NCBI GenBank assembly: GCA_012861695.1
Contig: JAAOOA010000006.1
Coordinates: 14,962,879 to 15,026,878 of the forward strand
Reading direction: 5' to 3'
From: Trematomus loennbergii
Lineage: Eukaryota; Chordata; Actinopteri; Perciformes; Nototheniidae
DNA length: 64,000 nucleotides
Part shown: positions 26,550 through 40,804 of the stretch, in pieces
Layout of the letters: each line of letters opens with the position of its first letter
Numbering within the stretch: the first letter of the stretch is position 1
Program-made: the position numbers and the translations under genes
The notes under the pieces: model-generated
Told to the model about the DNA's origin: nothing
Seen by the model: only the letters and a program-made list of their open reading frames with translations
Database searches by the model: none

Positions 26550-29009
26550 CTGTTAGACAAACACAAGTTGAGAGGGTTGGCAACAAGGGATGGGATTTGT
26601 ATTCAATGATGAGTGGGTTCCTGTGTTCTGTCAGGGCTCCATTGAGCTTTTTGACAGTTTTTCATTCAAATGCAGTGATTGCGGGATTTTTGCAACTCAG
26701 GGGCGATTCAACCATATCAAATAGGTCCTCTCTGGCTTTCATACAGCATCTTTTGTGTCTTCAACAGAGCTAGCTTTGCTGGTAAATTAGATATGACAAG
26801 TGAAAAACTGAGATGAAATGATGAGGTACACTTTCATAGGGCATATCCATAATGTGCTCTTTACTTTTCATCTGCAGAGACTACACAGAGAAACCTCCCA
26901 ACTGTAATTTCTCAAATTGCTTTTGAGTGTACATTTGTGTTAGGGTGACTGCTGTGTAATTTGTTCATTTTCTAGTGGAGACCTATTCTCAGCTGAGTGC
27001 CTTGAGCTATCGTAAATCTGTGTCCTGTCTCGAGCTGTTGTTGTTTTTCAGTCCCACCTGTGTATGGTTTAGTATTTAACTAAGGGTCCTGTCTCTGGCT
27101 GACTGGCTGAGTGCTCCCTGTGCACAAACAGAGACATGAAGGAAATGGGGAGAAGAATGGGAGAGAGCGTGAGGGGCGGGAGACGGGGAAAGAATACTCT
27201 GCACACAAGAGTGTATAGTCAGCACACAGACCATGGCTCAGGGTTGCGTCTGACAGAAGGTGGTGTTAATTATGGTCTGTGGAGTCTGAGAAAGCAGAAG
27301 GTGGCTAAGCAGCCAGGAGTTTGCAGCCTTTAACGGGGAACAGTTAGCTCTGATTTAAACTCTGGGCCTCAAAGTGAAGGGAATAAACCTGACACACGCC
27401 TGTATCCAACACATACTGCACGCCTATCGTGGAAAAGTGAGATTTAATCAAGAGCACAGCAATAACTGTGTGTAGTACAGCATGGTAGAACTATGTCTGG
27501 ATCCCCTGGCAATCCTAAATAAAACGTCAGGAATGTGGGCAGGAATGTTGCCAGTGCAAATGTCTCATCCCTGCGTTGCATGTTGAGCTCCAGGCAGAGT
27601 TACATTGGTGTGTCGGGTGGTCTGGTACCAAGCGCCAGGGTGGCACGACCTACAGGCCTACCCTGCACCTCCCAGCCCTGTGTTGGATGATTATGCAGTG
27701 TGGCAGAGACAGCGGAGAGTGCTTGAGGGGAGTGGAGCAGTGCTGGGTTAATCAGCTGGCGCAGGTTCAGGGCACAGCCCACACAGACGCATGGCACAGC
27801 AGTGGAGTCAGGTAATCAGCGAAGGCAACACTCTCATTCCTTTCGCCTTATGCCTTTGCCTTTTCTTCTCTCTGTATCTCCCTGTCGTCCCCCATTTTAC
27901 CTCTACTCTCTTTTTGCGTCCTTCCTCCCACTTTCTCTTTGAAGTGTGATTTAATTTCTTATAAAGTTTCCTATCATTTAGGATATATCTGACCTGACCT
28001 TTTGCCATTTATATTATTTAATAACTATGTTAACACAGGGGAGCTATACAAATAAGTATAAATAATATTATAGTATTTAAAATTAATTCATTAGATTTAG
28101 GTTTTATGTGTTTAAAAAACTATTTATTTGGGTATTTAGTTCCTCGTCAAAAAAAAAAATCATTAAAAGAAAACCTGAATCCTATTACTGAGATGAGGAA
28201 ATGTTCCACAGATGAAGACACGACCTGAGCATTCCCTCGGCTGTCAGTAAGCTACACTGTCAGCATGCAGCCGCGCATCATGAGGAGCAGGCTGCTGCAG
28301 AGGCCGTTCATGTGTGTGGGTCGGTTCTTCTTGTGCGTGTGCTGCAACGCCGAGGTGTTGAGGGTCTAAGTTGCCAACTGCTGAGCTACTTCAGAGGCCC
28401 TCAGGGTCTCTTTACCACAGACCCGTCTGTCACAGACAGACCACCTGCATCCCATGTCTATAGCCCACAAGTGCCTGTGCTTTACTTCGCTCCGCTCACA
28501 TCAAAGCAGCGCCGCACTTAGAATGTACAGCGTCTGGGGTCTGGCTGCAGATGTGGCTTATACACAACAAGAAAACAACATTGGAACACCGAGGACACGA
28601 CATGTTTCTTTAATGGCAACAAGAATGCATCACGGCCTAACTTCGGTCATGATGCGATTTTATGAGCCATTCACATTATTAAAGGGATAGTAAGATGTCC
28701 TCTGTTTAACCTTATAATAGCTGATGGTTTAGTGTTTGGCAGAGCTGCTTATCAGAAGACCCCAGAATTGAAGAAGATTCGCGGCTGAGTGAACTGTGGG
28801 GATGGAGCGTGAAAACCCAAGGGAGGACAGTAAGACAGTCGTTTACATATATCTAAAATGGTTCTGCTTAGCTATATATTCCTTCTACATAAACTGTTTC
28901 ATTCAAAACTGCTTCTACATCTATTCTGTTTCTATTATTCCAATTCTTATGCGATAAATTAAGAAAGAAAAAGGTTAATGTATGTATGAAGGCTGTTGAA
29001 TTGTCTCAC
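26550..29009 (-). other. sox6: sox6 intron between the first and second coding exons
   Basis: A 2.46-kb phase-0 intron, donor CGCATG|gtgaga and acceptor gtttgtctaacag. It contains unique sequence with short A/T runs. Open frames at 27576-27815 and 28312-28690 have no recognisable similarity. No other feature was seen. Confidence 0.85.
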
Positions 29010-29250
29010 CATGCGCTGTTGGGCTGAAACCAGACTGTCCCAATCGTTCTCTGGAGGCATGCTGCTGAGCGGCTGCATTTCATCAGGATGGGCTTTTCCA
29101 TGCAGCAGGCTGTGCAGGGGCAGCTGTGGTGTGCCATGGGCCTCGGCACTCTCCTCTTTCTCCCAAGACAAGTGCTCCTGACTCATGGCATCATCCCCAT
29201 CGACCACAGAGGCGAAAGGAGACGTGGCTTGCTTGGAAGACATAACTCTG
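29010..29250 (-). CDS. sox6: sox6 first coding exon, with start codon
   Basis: Minus-strand exon. A pyrimidine-rich acceptor (tttctgctccacag) at 29251 is followed by CAGAGTT and the ATG at 29243-29241. The 78 codons run from MSSKQATSPFASVVDGDDAM to DWDSLVSAQQRM, and the donor CGCATG|gtgaga leaves phase 0. The N-terminus MSSKQATSPFA and the C-terminal DWDSVLSSQQRM-like block are characteristic of SOX6. The middle is more diverged (EKEESAEAHGTPQLPLHSLL). The ATG was chosen because it matches the SOX6 N-terminus exactly. The second AG in CAGCAG makes the alternative acceptor 29247 possible; this would change only the untranslated bases. Bases immediately 5' of the ATG are in frame as R-V without a stop, so an N-terminally extended isoform through an upstream exon is conceivable. 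Confidence 0.95.
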
Positions 29251-30164
29251 CTGTGGAGCAGAAAGAGGAGATGAGAGTCAGGGAGAAGAAATTATATCTC
29301 ACGATGATCATCAACAATACACGAAAAGGATTTCAATTCTAGAGTATTTGATATGCGACTAGCAGTGTTCTTTAACTGATTGTAAATGGCTTTTGTCTAA
29401 ATGATGGCACTCTCGTTTAGCTGATTGTCAATGGCTCTAACAGGGACATGTGTAAATGGCTAACAGGGATTATAAGGTGCACCTGAGCAGTCAATGCCGC
29501 ATGGATTGAATACTCCTCCTGACTTGGGCCTGTTGGTGCTCATGCCTGTGTACTTAAGAGCAGGCAGTGGGGTCCCTAATCCTTTGTTTAATGCAGATGG
29601 ATGGCTTGATCTAGGCCTGGAACACTGCCTGCTTGGGTCTTGGCCCAAACCCCAAGTCAGTTACTCAGGCAGTAGGTCAGACAGGCATACGACTGCCATC
29701 CAAATAAAAAACCTCACAAATAATTCAACCCTGTTACACAGAGATGTAAAACGGGGTTGCTTTTTCCTGTGGTAATATTCTTTTTTTCTTAGTTGATTTG
29801 ATTGGGTTTTCTCCTTCAAGCATTCCATCATTTCTTTGTGATAGTTGATTTTACTCTAAAGCAATCAAATAGAAACGTAAGCCAGCCTTGTGTTCTTTTG
29901 TTTCCACTTTAAATCACGTCAAAAAGGGAATTATTAACATTTTGGTGTGACACTTTTCCCTTAATCATTTTAAAATTGAAAAACTGACAGTGGAGGACTA
30001 AATTCACAAATCTGTCACATGCTTTCATGAATATTACAGCAATAGTCTACTTGACATATCAGGTGCAAAGAAAACTCATGTTAATTCTAATTTAATTTAT
30101 TTTTTCTGCTTTACAAACCAACTCTTTTTGGTGTAGAATTTATACAATCAATTCAGCTTTTTCT

Positions 30165-30295
30165 CACAATTAATGAGGCTCCACTTGTGCTGTGTGCTAC
30201 AATGAATGAAATTAAACACTGTGCCAAGCAAATCTAATTATGCATTTGGTATTAATTAAAAAGCGGATAATATGGCCTTCCTACTGATGTGAAGT
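30165..30295. promoter_or_regulatory. Candidate regulatory element with TAAT and octamer-like motifs
   Basis: A compact run of homeodomain/POU-like words: CAATTAATGAGG, AATGAATGAAATTAAAC, TCTAATTATGCATTTGG and TATTAATTAAAAAG. TAATTATGCAT combines a homeodomain core with a POU-type ATGCAT. No simple repeat is present. Inferred from motif density, with conservation untested. Confidence 0.28.
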
Positions 30296-30837
30296 GGAGA
30301 GAAGGAGATGGAGCGTATATAACTCCTAATCTGCCTTTTCCTGAGCTGTTGTTCTGCTTTTCAACTAAAGCACATTGACAATTGCATCAAGGATGTGACT
30401 CCTTAGAATGAGTGTACGTCCGTGTGCGACAGAGGAAGGAGAAATACTTATTAAGAGTGTGAAGGTATGGATCTGTGTTTGTATATGACTAAATGCTCAG
30501 GGTTCTTGTACTACATTTGATCACTGATCACCATCTGCCCGTTCTCCTGCTCTATCCACAGGGGTCAGTGTGACAGCGCTTTAGTCCCACCCTCAGTTTG
30601 CCTGGGGGGGGGGTGAATCTCAAGGTTGAGGCAGGCTGTGGTGCGATGCTGTCCTTGTGCTCGGCTGAGTCAGACACTAACAGATAGGGAAGGACATATT
30701 CCATTTAAGAAAGGCTTTTATTAACAGTTTCTTTGGGTCTTTTAGTTCTTTGAGTCACTCAAATAAGTCTGTCAAATAAGGTGTATTTTCAATGTAACTT
30801 TAATGAACAGCTGAATTTGATATTGTCTTGAAGTCAG

Positions 30838-30905
30838 GAGTATTTGAATAGCACCTTTCAGATAACAAAGGCAATTCATAGTGCTGTACAAAGTGATAAA
30901 GCAAC
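30838..30905. repeat. Degraded teleost dispersed repeat fragment
   Basis: The segment TATTTGAATAGCACCTTTCA, followed by AACAAAGGCAATTCATAGTG and CTGTACAAAGTGATAAA, resembles a widespread fish repeat of the form 'ttatatagcacctttca...caaagtgctttaca'. It is probably a short, old copy of a SINE- or LINE-tail-type element. The family assignment is from memory of the consensus shape. Confidence 0.45.
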
Positions 30906-31331
30906 TTTTAAATGACAGATATATGAAAACATATATTAAATGAAAAATTAAATATAAATATAATACTGAGAGAATATGAATTGATAAAAGACAGTGCAAA
31001 AGTTACGGTGCAGTTTCTATAATGAATGGCAGAAAGGTTTGATTCTCTATTGAGAAGTAAGCAGACGACTTGAGAAGACTTGAGAAGTCTGAAATGTGGT
31101 TCAGAAATGCGCACTAGTATATCCAAATAAAACAGTACTCTATCTAATTCTCATTCACTTACTACACACACAGACGCACACACTGCACACTGGCACACAG
31201 TCACAGATCAACCTGGGCAGTGAAGGAGGAGCTGGACAATGGTAGCCTAGGTTAATCTCATGTGTCTCAGCAGCTGTACAAACAAACCCGGTATGTCAGG
31301 TAGATGGCAGGGCAGGAGTGTGAGACCTGTG

Positions 31332-31360
31332 CCTCTCTCTCTCTCTGTCTGTCTGTCTGT
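31332..31360. repeat. (CT)n(GTCT)n compound repeat
   Basis: CCTCTCTCTCTCTCT followed by four GTCT units. A short microsatellite in non-coding DNA. Confidence 0.9.
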
Positions 31361-34300
31361 TAACGTTCTGCCTTTTAGCCTCTGTGCCTGGATGTGTCGT
31401 CAGCTGTGTCTTTAGTGGGACTCAGCCCTCAATTTTAATCAGCCATTAAATTGTTTCCTGTAATTATATCAAATAGAAAGTGATCTCGAAATTGGTTACT
31501 GTTAATTGAAAATCAAAAGTCAGAGCAAAGTTCAGAGCATGCATGTAGAGGTGGCAGTCGTGGGGTTTTGGAGGGCTAGAAGGGGATGCGTGTGTGCGAA
31601 TATGTGTGTGGTAGGAGCAGATCGGGCACATAGATTCTGATGTATTTTTTATTCATGCAACCAAAAAGCCCAAGCCTCGAGAGCAACAAGCACCTCGTCC
31701 TCAATGGAGTGTGAGAGTGAAACAAAGCACTGCTTTTGTATTACACACTAAATCAAGTGGTATTATTTTACCACTAAAATATTCAGTCTCTCAGGCACTT
31801 TTACTTCGGTCTCCAGCCATCAGTCAAACTGCTGAGGCGTGAGCGAGAGAAGGGGATAGAGAGAGAGGAAAGGAGAGAGGGAGCGATGGAGACTCCATCC
31901 TCCTGTAACATGTGTCTACAGCAATCTTGTTAAAGAATGCAACAGATCTGCGGCAGGCTCCATAACAGTATTTGTCAGCAGGAGTTAATAATTTATTAGC
32001 AGTGCTGGGAGGGCTGCGCGCAGGCAGCTTAAGAGTACGGAGCACCCCCTCTGCCAAGCCCCGTACAATACTACCTCATATCATTGAAAGGGAAAAGGGT
32101 AAGTGCGGCAGTAATTCTCTGAAAATATCTGAGGGCAACGGTACGGTATTTTATTTCTCATATTTTGAGCGGGGATCACACAGTTCTGAGATCTAAAGGG
32201 GTTTCTCTGCAAAAGATCAACATAGACACAACAAAGACATTTGATGAGGAAGAATATGTAGAATATGCCTGAATACAAATGTTATCCCATTTTCTCATGG
32301 AACTAAACTTTACAGCAAGGCGTCTGAGCTTTCTGAATAAAATCTGCAAAACAACCCTGTTTGTACATCTGCAATATATTCTGGCTTTGTGAAAGGACCC
32401 TACCCTTATTAATAATTGAATACATTTAGATAATGAGCTCAAAATGTGCTATAACAGGCTGAACAGTAAAAAATATGGTGCACTGAAGAGTTAGCTCATA
32501 AAACCTTGACAAGCTGCCCTCCCTCATGCTTGATTGCACATTAACAATAGACAACTAACCAAGGTAATCAATAAGTGGATGAAATGGTGCCTTCCTTCTG
32601 AAATACAAAGCCCTAGTGACTTTGAAAACTCGAGGCAGAGACGAGGAAGGGTCAGTTAGAAAAATAACAGGCCTATATATAGCTGACAATATTGGGCACA
32701 TTGGAAGGATTAGGACTTAAGTTATCCAGCCACGGGCTCATATAGCCTGGAATGCCTTGAGTCATGAATTGTTCCCTGCTATAATGTTTCATCATCGTGC
32801 AAAACAACCTCTGCTTAATTGGTGACTATTAGAGGAGTGTTGTGCAGTGCTCATCTAGGGGGTCTTGTGACTGAGGGGCCATGTGTTCTCGGCTATCCCA
32901 TTTCCCCTTTCATCGTAAAAGGCTCTCACTGACTTTCACCCGCTGTATCTGCTCACAGTGACACTGTTTACCTTTTAGGGACAATGGTGATAAGTAATGC
33001 CACACCATCTCCCCCACCCCACCCCCACTTGTGTTTCTCAGTACTAATGTCTTGCACCTTCAAGTTTTGATCACAAGACCCAATAGGGGAATATTACACG
33101 TTTTTCCTATACATGATATCAGCAGACAAAAGGAGAGAAATCTAATAAATTATTTAAACACAAAACGTCTGGTTTTTTTTCTTTCACTGAAGGGGAGAAC
33201 AGGCCATAGAAGATACAGGGCTTCACTTGTCATGTGTGACAGGGTGTACTTAATGCATGCATTCAATGTTCATGTACAAAAAGAAACAATTATAAGACAT
33301 ATAAAACATTTTTAAGTGTTAAAATTGACCAATTGTCTCAAGCATGAACAAAAGAAACAAAGCTACAATGCGTGATCTTTTCCATTAGTTTTGTCACTGT
33401 ATACTGTAGGAGCTATTTATCACCTAACTAAGATCCTTAAAAAAAACAAAAACAATGTTTAATCAAAATGTTATTTAAAAACAAAGGTTATAACTTAAAA
33501 AACAAATAGAATAATTCCTTATTATATTTAAAAGTGAAGTAGCAAAAAAGGAAAGAGTTGTGGGGCTTTAAACTGTTATGTCTGTGTGTGTGCATACGTG
33601 TGCGTGAGTGTGGGCGTGAGAGAAAGTCAGAGAGAGAGAAAATAATCTGTTTCCCTTCAGGGGTTCCTCCTGTTCTAACAGGTGTCGTGGTAGGGTTCCT
33701 CTGGGTTCTTCACCTGCCATAATGAGATATTACTACCTGACAGCTCCCAGCTGGAGGAGCATTGACACGGAATCCACCGTTTAGCACAATTAAATTATCA
33801 CCCTCCATTGTGATTGTGCCATGCTGTGCAGCAGCCAGGTTTCTGGATACATAATCAACCCGTAACACGGGCTGTACTGCTCACAGTTAGCCTCTTGTTC
33901 AGCACACACATACCTAGACACAGAGTTCTCAAGCACATGCATCTTTCCTGGATTTAAAGATAGGTATTCAGAAAAAAGAGATCGCTTGCACTTTTTTTTT
34001 ACAAGTCTCTTTGAGTCAGTAATAGACAAATCCATTGAAATCTCCTAATTATAGATAATGATATTAAAATATAGTAAATGGTTGGAAAAATACAGATTTT
34101 CCAACAAGATAACCTACTGTACAGTGACTGGAGAGTTGTCTAAATGAATTTGTTTAAATTGTTCCTCCATTATTGTTGACCTTCCCTTGCAAAAGTCAAC
34201 TCAATTACGGCGGCACTTCATCCTCACTTCACACTCTCTCCGGATGCCTGCTCTATTAGAAACTGCCACAGTTACCACAGCTCAAATCCACACTCAAATG

Positions 34301-34586
34301 ATAGCCACCCAGAGCAAATTAAGCAAGCCACCTGAAGTGCACACTTTACATACTGAGCAGAGCATTGATAATTACTTTGCAGGGTAAATTATTTGCAATA
34401 ATATGCTGCTCGAGGAACTGCCTTGTATCTCACTTTAAACACTTGTGCAGCTGCCATGACAGCATGGGTGGTGTCCTTGCCCCCCACACAAGGAAAAAGG
34501 CAGATGCAGGTGTGAGAGTGCTTAAGTGTCCCTGTCTGTCTACCCGGGAAGGGTCGATGGGCACTCACACACTCAGTCCCTCGTTG

Positions 34587-34631
34587 CCCCCTCCACCTCC
34601 TCCTCCCCCTCCTCCTCCTACTCCTCCTTCT
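34587..34631. repeat. CCT/CTC-rich polypyrimidine tract
   Basis: Repeated CTCCTCCTCC units in a near-pure pyrimidine strand. The proline- and serine-rich frames read across it are low-complexity translations. Such tracts can form triplex (H-DNA) structures. Confidence 0.85.
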
Positions 34632-35666
34632 TTTTCGGTCCCCTGTGCCTTAGGCCTTTTTCCTGGTCCCAGGACACAAGCTCAGAGTTGGATGGCATTA
34701 CAGCTTCTAGGTTCCCCAGGACACACACAAGTTCACTCATGCATATGCTTTCACAAATGAAGAATGGGTGTCCAAAAAAATTCTTCGCAGGCCTTTTTTT
34801 TTTTACTGTTGTGCATCATTCTGTAATAGAACGTATCCAATAGAAAAGTAGCATACTGGATGTGACTCAGGCACACACAGAAGAAATAAACAGTAGCTGG
34901 ACAACAACTTCAGCAGCCTCATTCACAAGACAAACTGTTTCCCTTCCCGAGACTTGGACAAAAATTGAGACAAGAAAAGCCTCTTGTTGTTCTACCTCTC
35001 TTTCTTTCTTTAACTTTCCTTTTTTTCTGTGGGCCTGCTGGGGGATGGAGTTCCCAAAGAGACTTCTGTTGCTGCTGCTGCACTTAAGCAAACCTCACAG
35101 CGAGTCAAGCCATCAACCAACACAAGCCTATTTGCTGAGCAACAGTGGAGCTTGTGGCTTGCCTAGTAGTTGACAGTAAGTTATGAGCCCTTTGTGAGCA
35201 GGAGAAGGAAAACAGAGATCGGAATTTGGCAGGAACATAATAATACAGAATTCTCCTGTTCATGGAACCTGACATTTTCATGGAAACAATCGAGCATTGT
35301 TGAAGGAAAGAAAAGCATCGGTGACAGATGAAATAGAGTGGGGCCCCCCTTTTTGTTAAACAGTAAACAAAGCTCTATTCAGACAAGGTCCATTCTGTCA
35401 TTTATAAAGATAACTTCTTCTGTGCAATGGAGAGTTTGCAGCGAAATGGCTGCACTTCAACAAATCGAGTGTAACATTTCTAACAGTTGCCAGAAAAGTG
35501 AGTTGAGGAGCTAGCTAAGGGGTGCCAAACACAAGTGAACGGATGCATCCCAAGTTACCAAAGAGATGCACAAAAGGTCTATAGGGAGAATAAACATCTG
35601 AAAATAGGAGTATAAGTTTAAAAGAAGAAAGAAGGACAATTCTCAAGGACAATAACTTATAGCAAA

Positions 35667-35690
35667 GGGGGGGGGGGGGGGGGGGGGGGG
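35667..35690. repeat. Poly-G homopolymer, 24 bases
   Basis: Twenty-four consecutive G between AGCAAA and TATTGTG. It can form G-quadruplexes, and homopolymers like this are prone to length error in any sequencing technology. Confidence 0.97.
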
Positions 35691-38600
35691 TATTGTGCTG
35701 TATGAAAGGTGAAGCAAGCCTCAGTCTTTGGTCTTGCCTACGTTAGGTCATCATTGGCAACCCTAGTGCCCAGCAGAGAGCTGGTATAACTGCTGATGGT
35801 TTGGACATCTGTATTAACGAGTTAGTTTCCCACTCTCCGACACTATCCTTGTTTTTTCTTTATGCTAATCTAGAATGCTTCACAAGTCCTCGTCAACAAA
35901 AAGGCACATTGAAAATGACGACCAAAAAGATAAGTAATCTTGTGCCCTTTACATTATCATCTAATAAATAGATGTTTGTAGTTGGGGAAAACGAGGAAAC
36001 CTTCAACACTGTTGTTATTAAGCTGCTTTATGCTGTGAGGACAGCATCTCATTAGCCACAGTTAGACCCACCTCTAATTCTTTAGATTTGTTTTGTTCCT
36101 TTTCTGCTATTCTTTTTCTCTTTCTGAATAACTTAATGGTATTCATTGAGCACCCTCACACAAGGGAAGGCACACAAATCTGTCTCCCCTTGTGACAACT
36201 GGACTTATTTTCCGTCTTTGTCTTTGGGGCCTTGTGTGTTTTAAGGACTGTGAGAAGAAGGGCTGGGATAGAATCTGGGAGGGGAAAGAGTATCCACATT
36301 TCATGTGACACATCAATTGGAAAATCAAAACAGGGGTAGTTCATTTGCTCCACCCAGATGAGGCATCTAGCAGAGCCATGATGAATAGGGGTCAGGCAAG
36401 CCACACCTCAAAGATTTATGATTAAGGCTTATTATGTTGGGAAACTGACATTGATTGCTGATTTAAACCACTGAAACCAATTAATTTGCCAGTGCTGAAT
36501 AGGAAGCATGGTCAACAGTGTGTGTCATTCTGACAGGTTGGACATGAAGAAGCAGAGCAAAAGTGAAGGTATAAATGAATGGCTGGCACACAGCCCTGTT
36601 TGGAGGTGGTTAAAAGTGACCATGAGTGATTGACAGCTGATACAAAATAATGCAAGAGACTGGAGAAAAATGAGATCTGAAGAGCAAAACCCGAAACCAC
36701 AGCCACTGATCTGGGTAATTGCCCAAAAATTTGGTTCAGCGAAGACATGTACAAGCTGCTGTTTTAGCAATGCTAAGATGGTTTCATTTATGGACTGGCA
36801 CTGAGAAAACCTGAGTAAATGAATGTGAAACATAGCCCTGATAAAATCAGAGCTGACAGACATGGTTGAACAGAAAAATGTGCTGTATTTCCCCTCCAGG
36901 GAAGCGGGCACTGTAGTGGATTAGACGCTGACAAAAACTCAAAATGCTTCAGCGGTCCATACTGCTAACCATGTGTCTGACCCTTATACTGTGCAACTAC
37001 TGTACTCTTCTCTACATCTGTTCAGCGCAATGCAAAAAAAGAAGCAGGAGCTGCAAGTGATACCTACCACGATCTATTACCCGAGTGATTTTTGTGCTGT
37101 GTTTACAACAAATGCCAAATTACGCTCGGTTGCATGTTATTTTCCTCTGTGGTTGTTGGGGAAGCTTGTGTTTACTAATACCTTTTCCACTGTGTTAGCT
37201 TCTCCTTTCTTCTTTTGCTGGCTTGCCCAGAGGACGCATGCATCATGACAGTGCTTCAAAATGAAATCATTAACTAAATTGCTTTCTTAAAAAGCCACAA
37301 GTGTGCGGCAGGATTTGTGTGTGTGTTTGGCTGAGGGCCATGGGCCTCTGGTTCCCAGGCAGCCTGTGCCCCAGCTCTGTTGTGGTTCCCTGCCACCACA
37401 CTCATTATGCTCAGCCTCAGCACAGCACGGCGCAGGGCTGCGGCTCGCCTCACTCACTGGGCTAGTAGGAAATAATCTGGTAATCTCAAACTACTCCTAT
37501 ATTTCAACTGGGGCCCCATTCACACAAAGAGACCCTTTGTCTGGATCATTGGGACCCTTCGAATCTCAATCGGGGAATCACTCAAAAACACATTAAACAA
37601 ATATGGTTTTATATTTGATGCTGAAAGCTTAAAGGGAATTTTCCGTTGAGCTGACCTGCGATTTAAAACTCCCATGATATCAAACAACTTAACTGGGCCT
37701 TTGCAAAATGCTTACATACTTAAATAATGGAAAAATATCAGCGTCAAATATATTTGAACATACATTTAAAAAACAATAAATATAAAACATTTATGTGGAA
37801 TTTACACAAATAGATAAATGCACACACAGATGAAAAATAACAACTTGAAAACTGTATCAATCTGCCTCAGATAGATTTCAATAAACAAAGCAAACAGAAG
37901 GGAAGGCAATAGGCGGTGAAGGCCAGACAAATATTTGATAAGAAGATAGGGACTGTAGCTGAGCTGTATGACAGGGTAGCTGAGGACCCCACCTACCAAT
38001 CCCCCCAACACACACACACACCCACACACCTAACCCTCAACCCTGACTGTCTATCTGCTCTCCCCTGAGCTGAAGGCAGCAGATGTGTCTTTCACAGCCT
38101 GTGGAGTGTGTAACCAATCTGCAAACAATAGCTGGAACTTGACAAAGGTCGTTGCACTTGCAACACACTCTTTACAGTAAAGGGCAGTCAAATCCCTTTG
38201 GCCACTTAGGTTAACCATGCCCTTTAGTTCTTTTTTTCTACTTTACACACCACATAACAGGCATTTGCCTTTGAACGCAAGCGCGGTCCATACATTGTGT
38301 ATTTTCTGTCAGTGTCTAGGCCTATTAGTCAGTCACTATAATGCTATTTGAGCTCCTATGTAAGCCCCTTAACAAAGTTTAAGTCACCTTTTTGACCTCC
38401 TGTTAAACAGTTGGTGTAAACATGTTCAATCCTATTAACATACTAATATACATGGGCCTGGGTGAAGTGCCACAGTGACATTGCCACAGTGACCATGTGC
38501 TAAAATCCTGCTCTGAGTCTTAATTACATCAGACAGGCATGACAGGGAAAAAGAGCCAGCACCAGCCATGCTTCTAATACTTTCCACAGTGACAACAGGA

Positions 38601-40804
38601 TGTGGGGATACACAGTTTTAATACATTTCGGGAAATACAAAATATACTTAGGAAATGTATGCCTAGTTAAATCCATATATGTATATGTTGTTCATCATAT
38701 GTACAGTATGGGCAAAATATGTAGAGGGAAAACTCAAAGACATAAACTTGAAGCATGAAGTAAAGGTTCAGTATCTCTGCTGTCTCTTCCTCATTAAATA
38801 AGGCACAATCAAGTACATTAACATTTGGTTTGCTTTTTATTACTGTCTGAGATCGTGTTTGTGCAGTCTATAAACCCTCCTCTCTGGTGTCAACAGGGCA
38901 GCCGTCCAGCATCAGCATGGCATTTCAGCTAAAAATGGCAGCTACATCACTACAGCTCATACTAAACCGGTATCTTTCGTTTCCCTGCAATTGTGTGTTA
39001 AACTTAAGCTGAAAAAACATGTAAGACTAGCTTTATGTGAAAAAAAGTACTATTGGTATTGGACCTGTTACGAGCAAATGAGGAAATTCTCAGTATTTTG
39101 ACAGTAAAATGCTTAAAAATTATAGCACGAGAGATATTTTCCTCTTTGCCTGTTGGCCAGGTTTTAAGAAAACTCTCTAAAAGCTATTGAAAGTTTAAAG
39201 ATTTCCCACAACCCCCTCCTGTGGGTGTGCCTGTAAAGTGCTTCACTCCCCTCTCTTGAAAAGCTCTAAGGGATTGCATCATGGGACGGGGTGTAAAACG
39301 ATGGTAGCAACATACTGTAACATGGGGGAAATACCTCATGTTGGTGGATTCATAAACACCTAGTCCATTGGCTGGCTTGCAGACTGGTCTGTGCTCTGCT
39401 GGTTGTAATGGCAGAGCTGACTGTGCCCAGTGCCAAGTCCCTACACTGCTATGAGTACTGTGTATGAGCGCACGTATACACAGAGTCACACAGATTATAC
39501 CGTGGCTCTGTTTTAATTGAGTCTGAGCCTTTGTGGTGTCTGTTATCTCTGACTAATAGCATACATTGGCCCTCTCTCATTATCAGAGTGGGTCTTTATC
39601 AGAGACCCTTGTTTGATACAGTTAGAGTTGCTGCATTATGAACCGCACACCAAGAGTCAGCAGTGATCTGCATATTCAATAACTTCCGTAATTATATGCG
39701 CAATTCATCAGATGGGATGTGATTGCAGGGGAAGTGGAATAGAGTGGAATAGAGAGCAGCAGAGAGGTCTGATTCCTGGAGGACTAAAGTCTAATCACAA
39801 AACTAACATGATAATTGAAATCTAAATTGAAAGGCTTAGCTTTCAGGGAGACTATGTCAGATGTGGAGTTTAGAGGCAGTAGTGAGAGTGAAAGAGAAGG
39901 TATAGAGAAAGAGCTGCAGCAAAAATAAGATTTAAATTGCATGTAATACACAAGCCACTGACAATACACACAAGGAAAAAAAAGTGTGCTTCACACAAAT
40001 ATTATAACAAGCTCCGAAAAATGTCTCAGTTGTTTAGTTTGGAGGCAAAACTTTGAACAGATCTTTTAATATTTCACTTTTAAGCACATATCCACATCCT
40101 TATAAAACCTACCACATAGTTTACTTATTATATTCAATTAGTATCTGTTTGAGTGTATTACTGAAATAGCTTTTTTCTTTTTGTGTGACCCTTTTACTAA
40201 GAAGTGAGGGATGGTTAAAAAATCTATGAGAATATAAATATCTTGTTTTCCTCAACACACCCTGGACCTGGACAGAGCACGTCAGAGGGCAGCTCAATAT
40301 TGGCTCAATAGTCCACCGTGTCACCATCAATTCTCATTGCTTGAGTGGGCCGTGCTTCCTGGTCTTTAAAGTCCTGTATTCAAGAGGTGACTGAAATAAT
40401 TGCTTAACAACAATTGTGTTAAAAGGGATATGTTTTGCAGTGCATTGGACAGAATGCTCCTCAGCTTACACAAGTATCTAATCACCTGTTCATTGAACCT
40501 TTAAACCTACAATACTAAGTCACAGCAATTACAGAGAGTTTTAGTTAGAGTTTTTTTTTTTCAACACCTTCTGTGGAATTAGACAGAATTATTTATTTTG
40601 CATCTAATCAGTCTAACTGGCCATTGCACTAAGGTAAGGCTGTCCTCCATTTCACCTCAAACGATGTGCTGCGCCCTTACATCGTCTCATGTTTAACTTA
40701 TTGTGAACACGACTGAAAGGAAGAACTGAAGAAAGATAGAAAAGTCCTCTGTCCCGCTCTCCTCTCCTCCCCCTTTCTCTGCCGTCCCTCCCGACCATAG
40801 GATT

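Noticed and set aside
26181..26609. Plus-strand 142-codon open frame over the second sox6 coding exon
   Set aside because: It is antisense to a clearly conserved SoxD exon, and its translation has no recognisable similarity.
34365..34760. 131-codon plus-strand frame with a polyproline run
   Set aside because: The polyproline is the CCT repeat read in frame; there is no domain.
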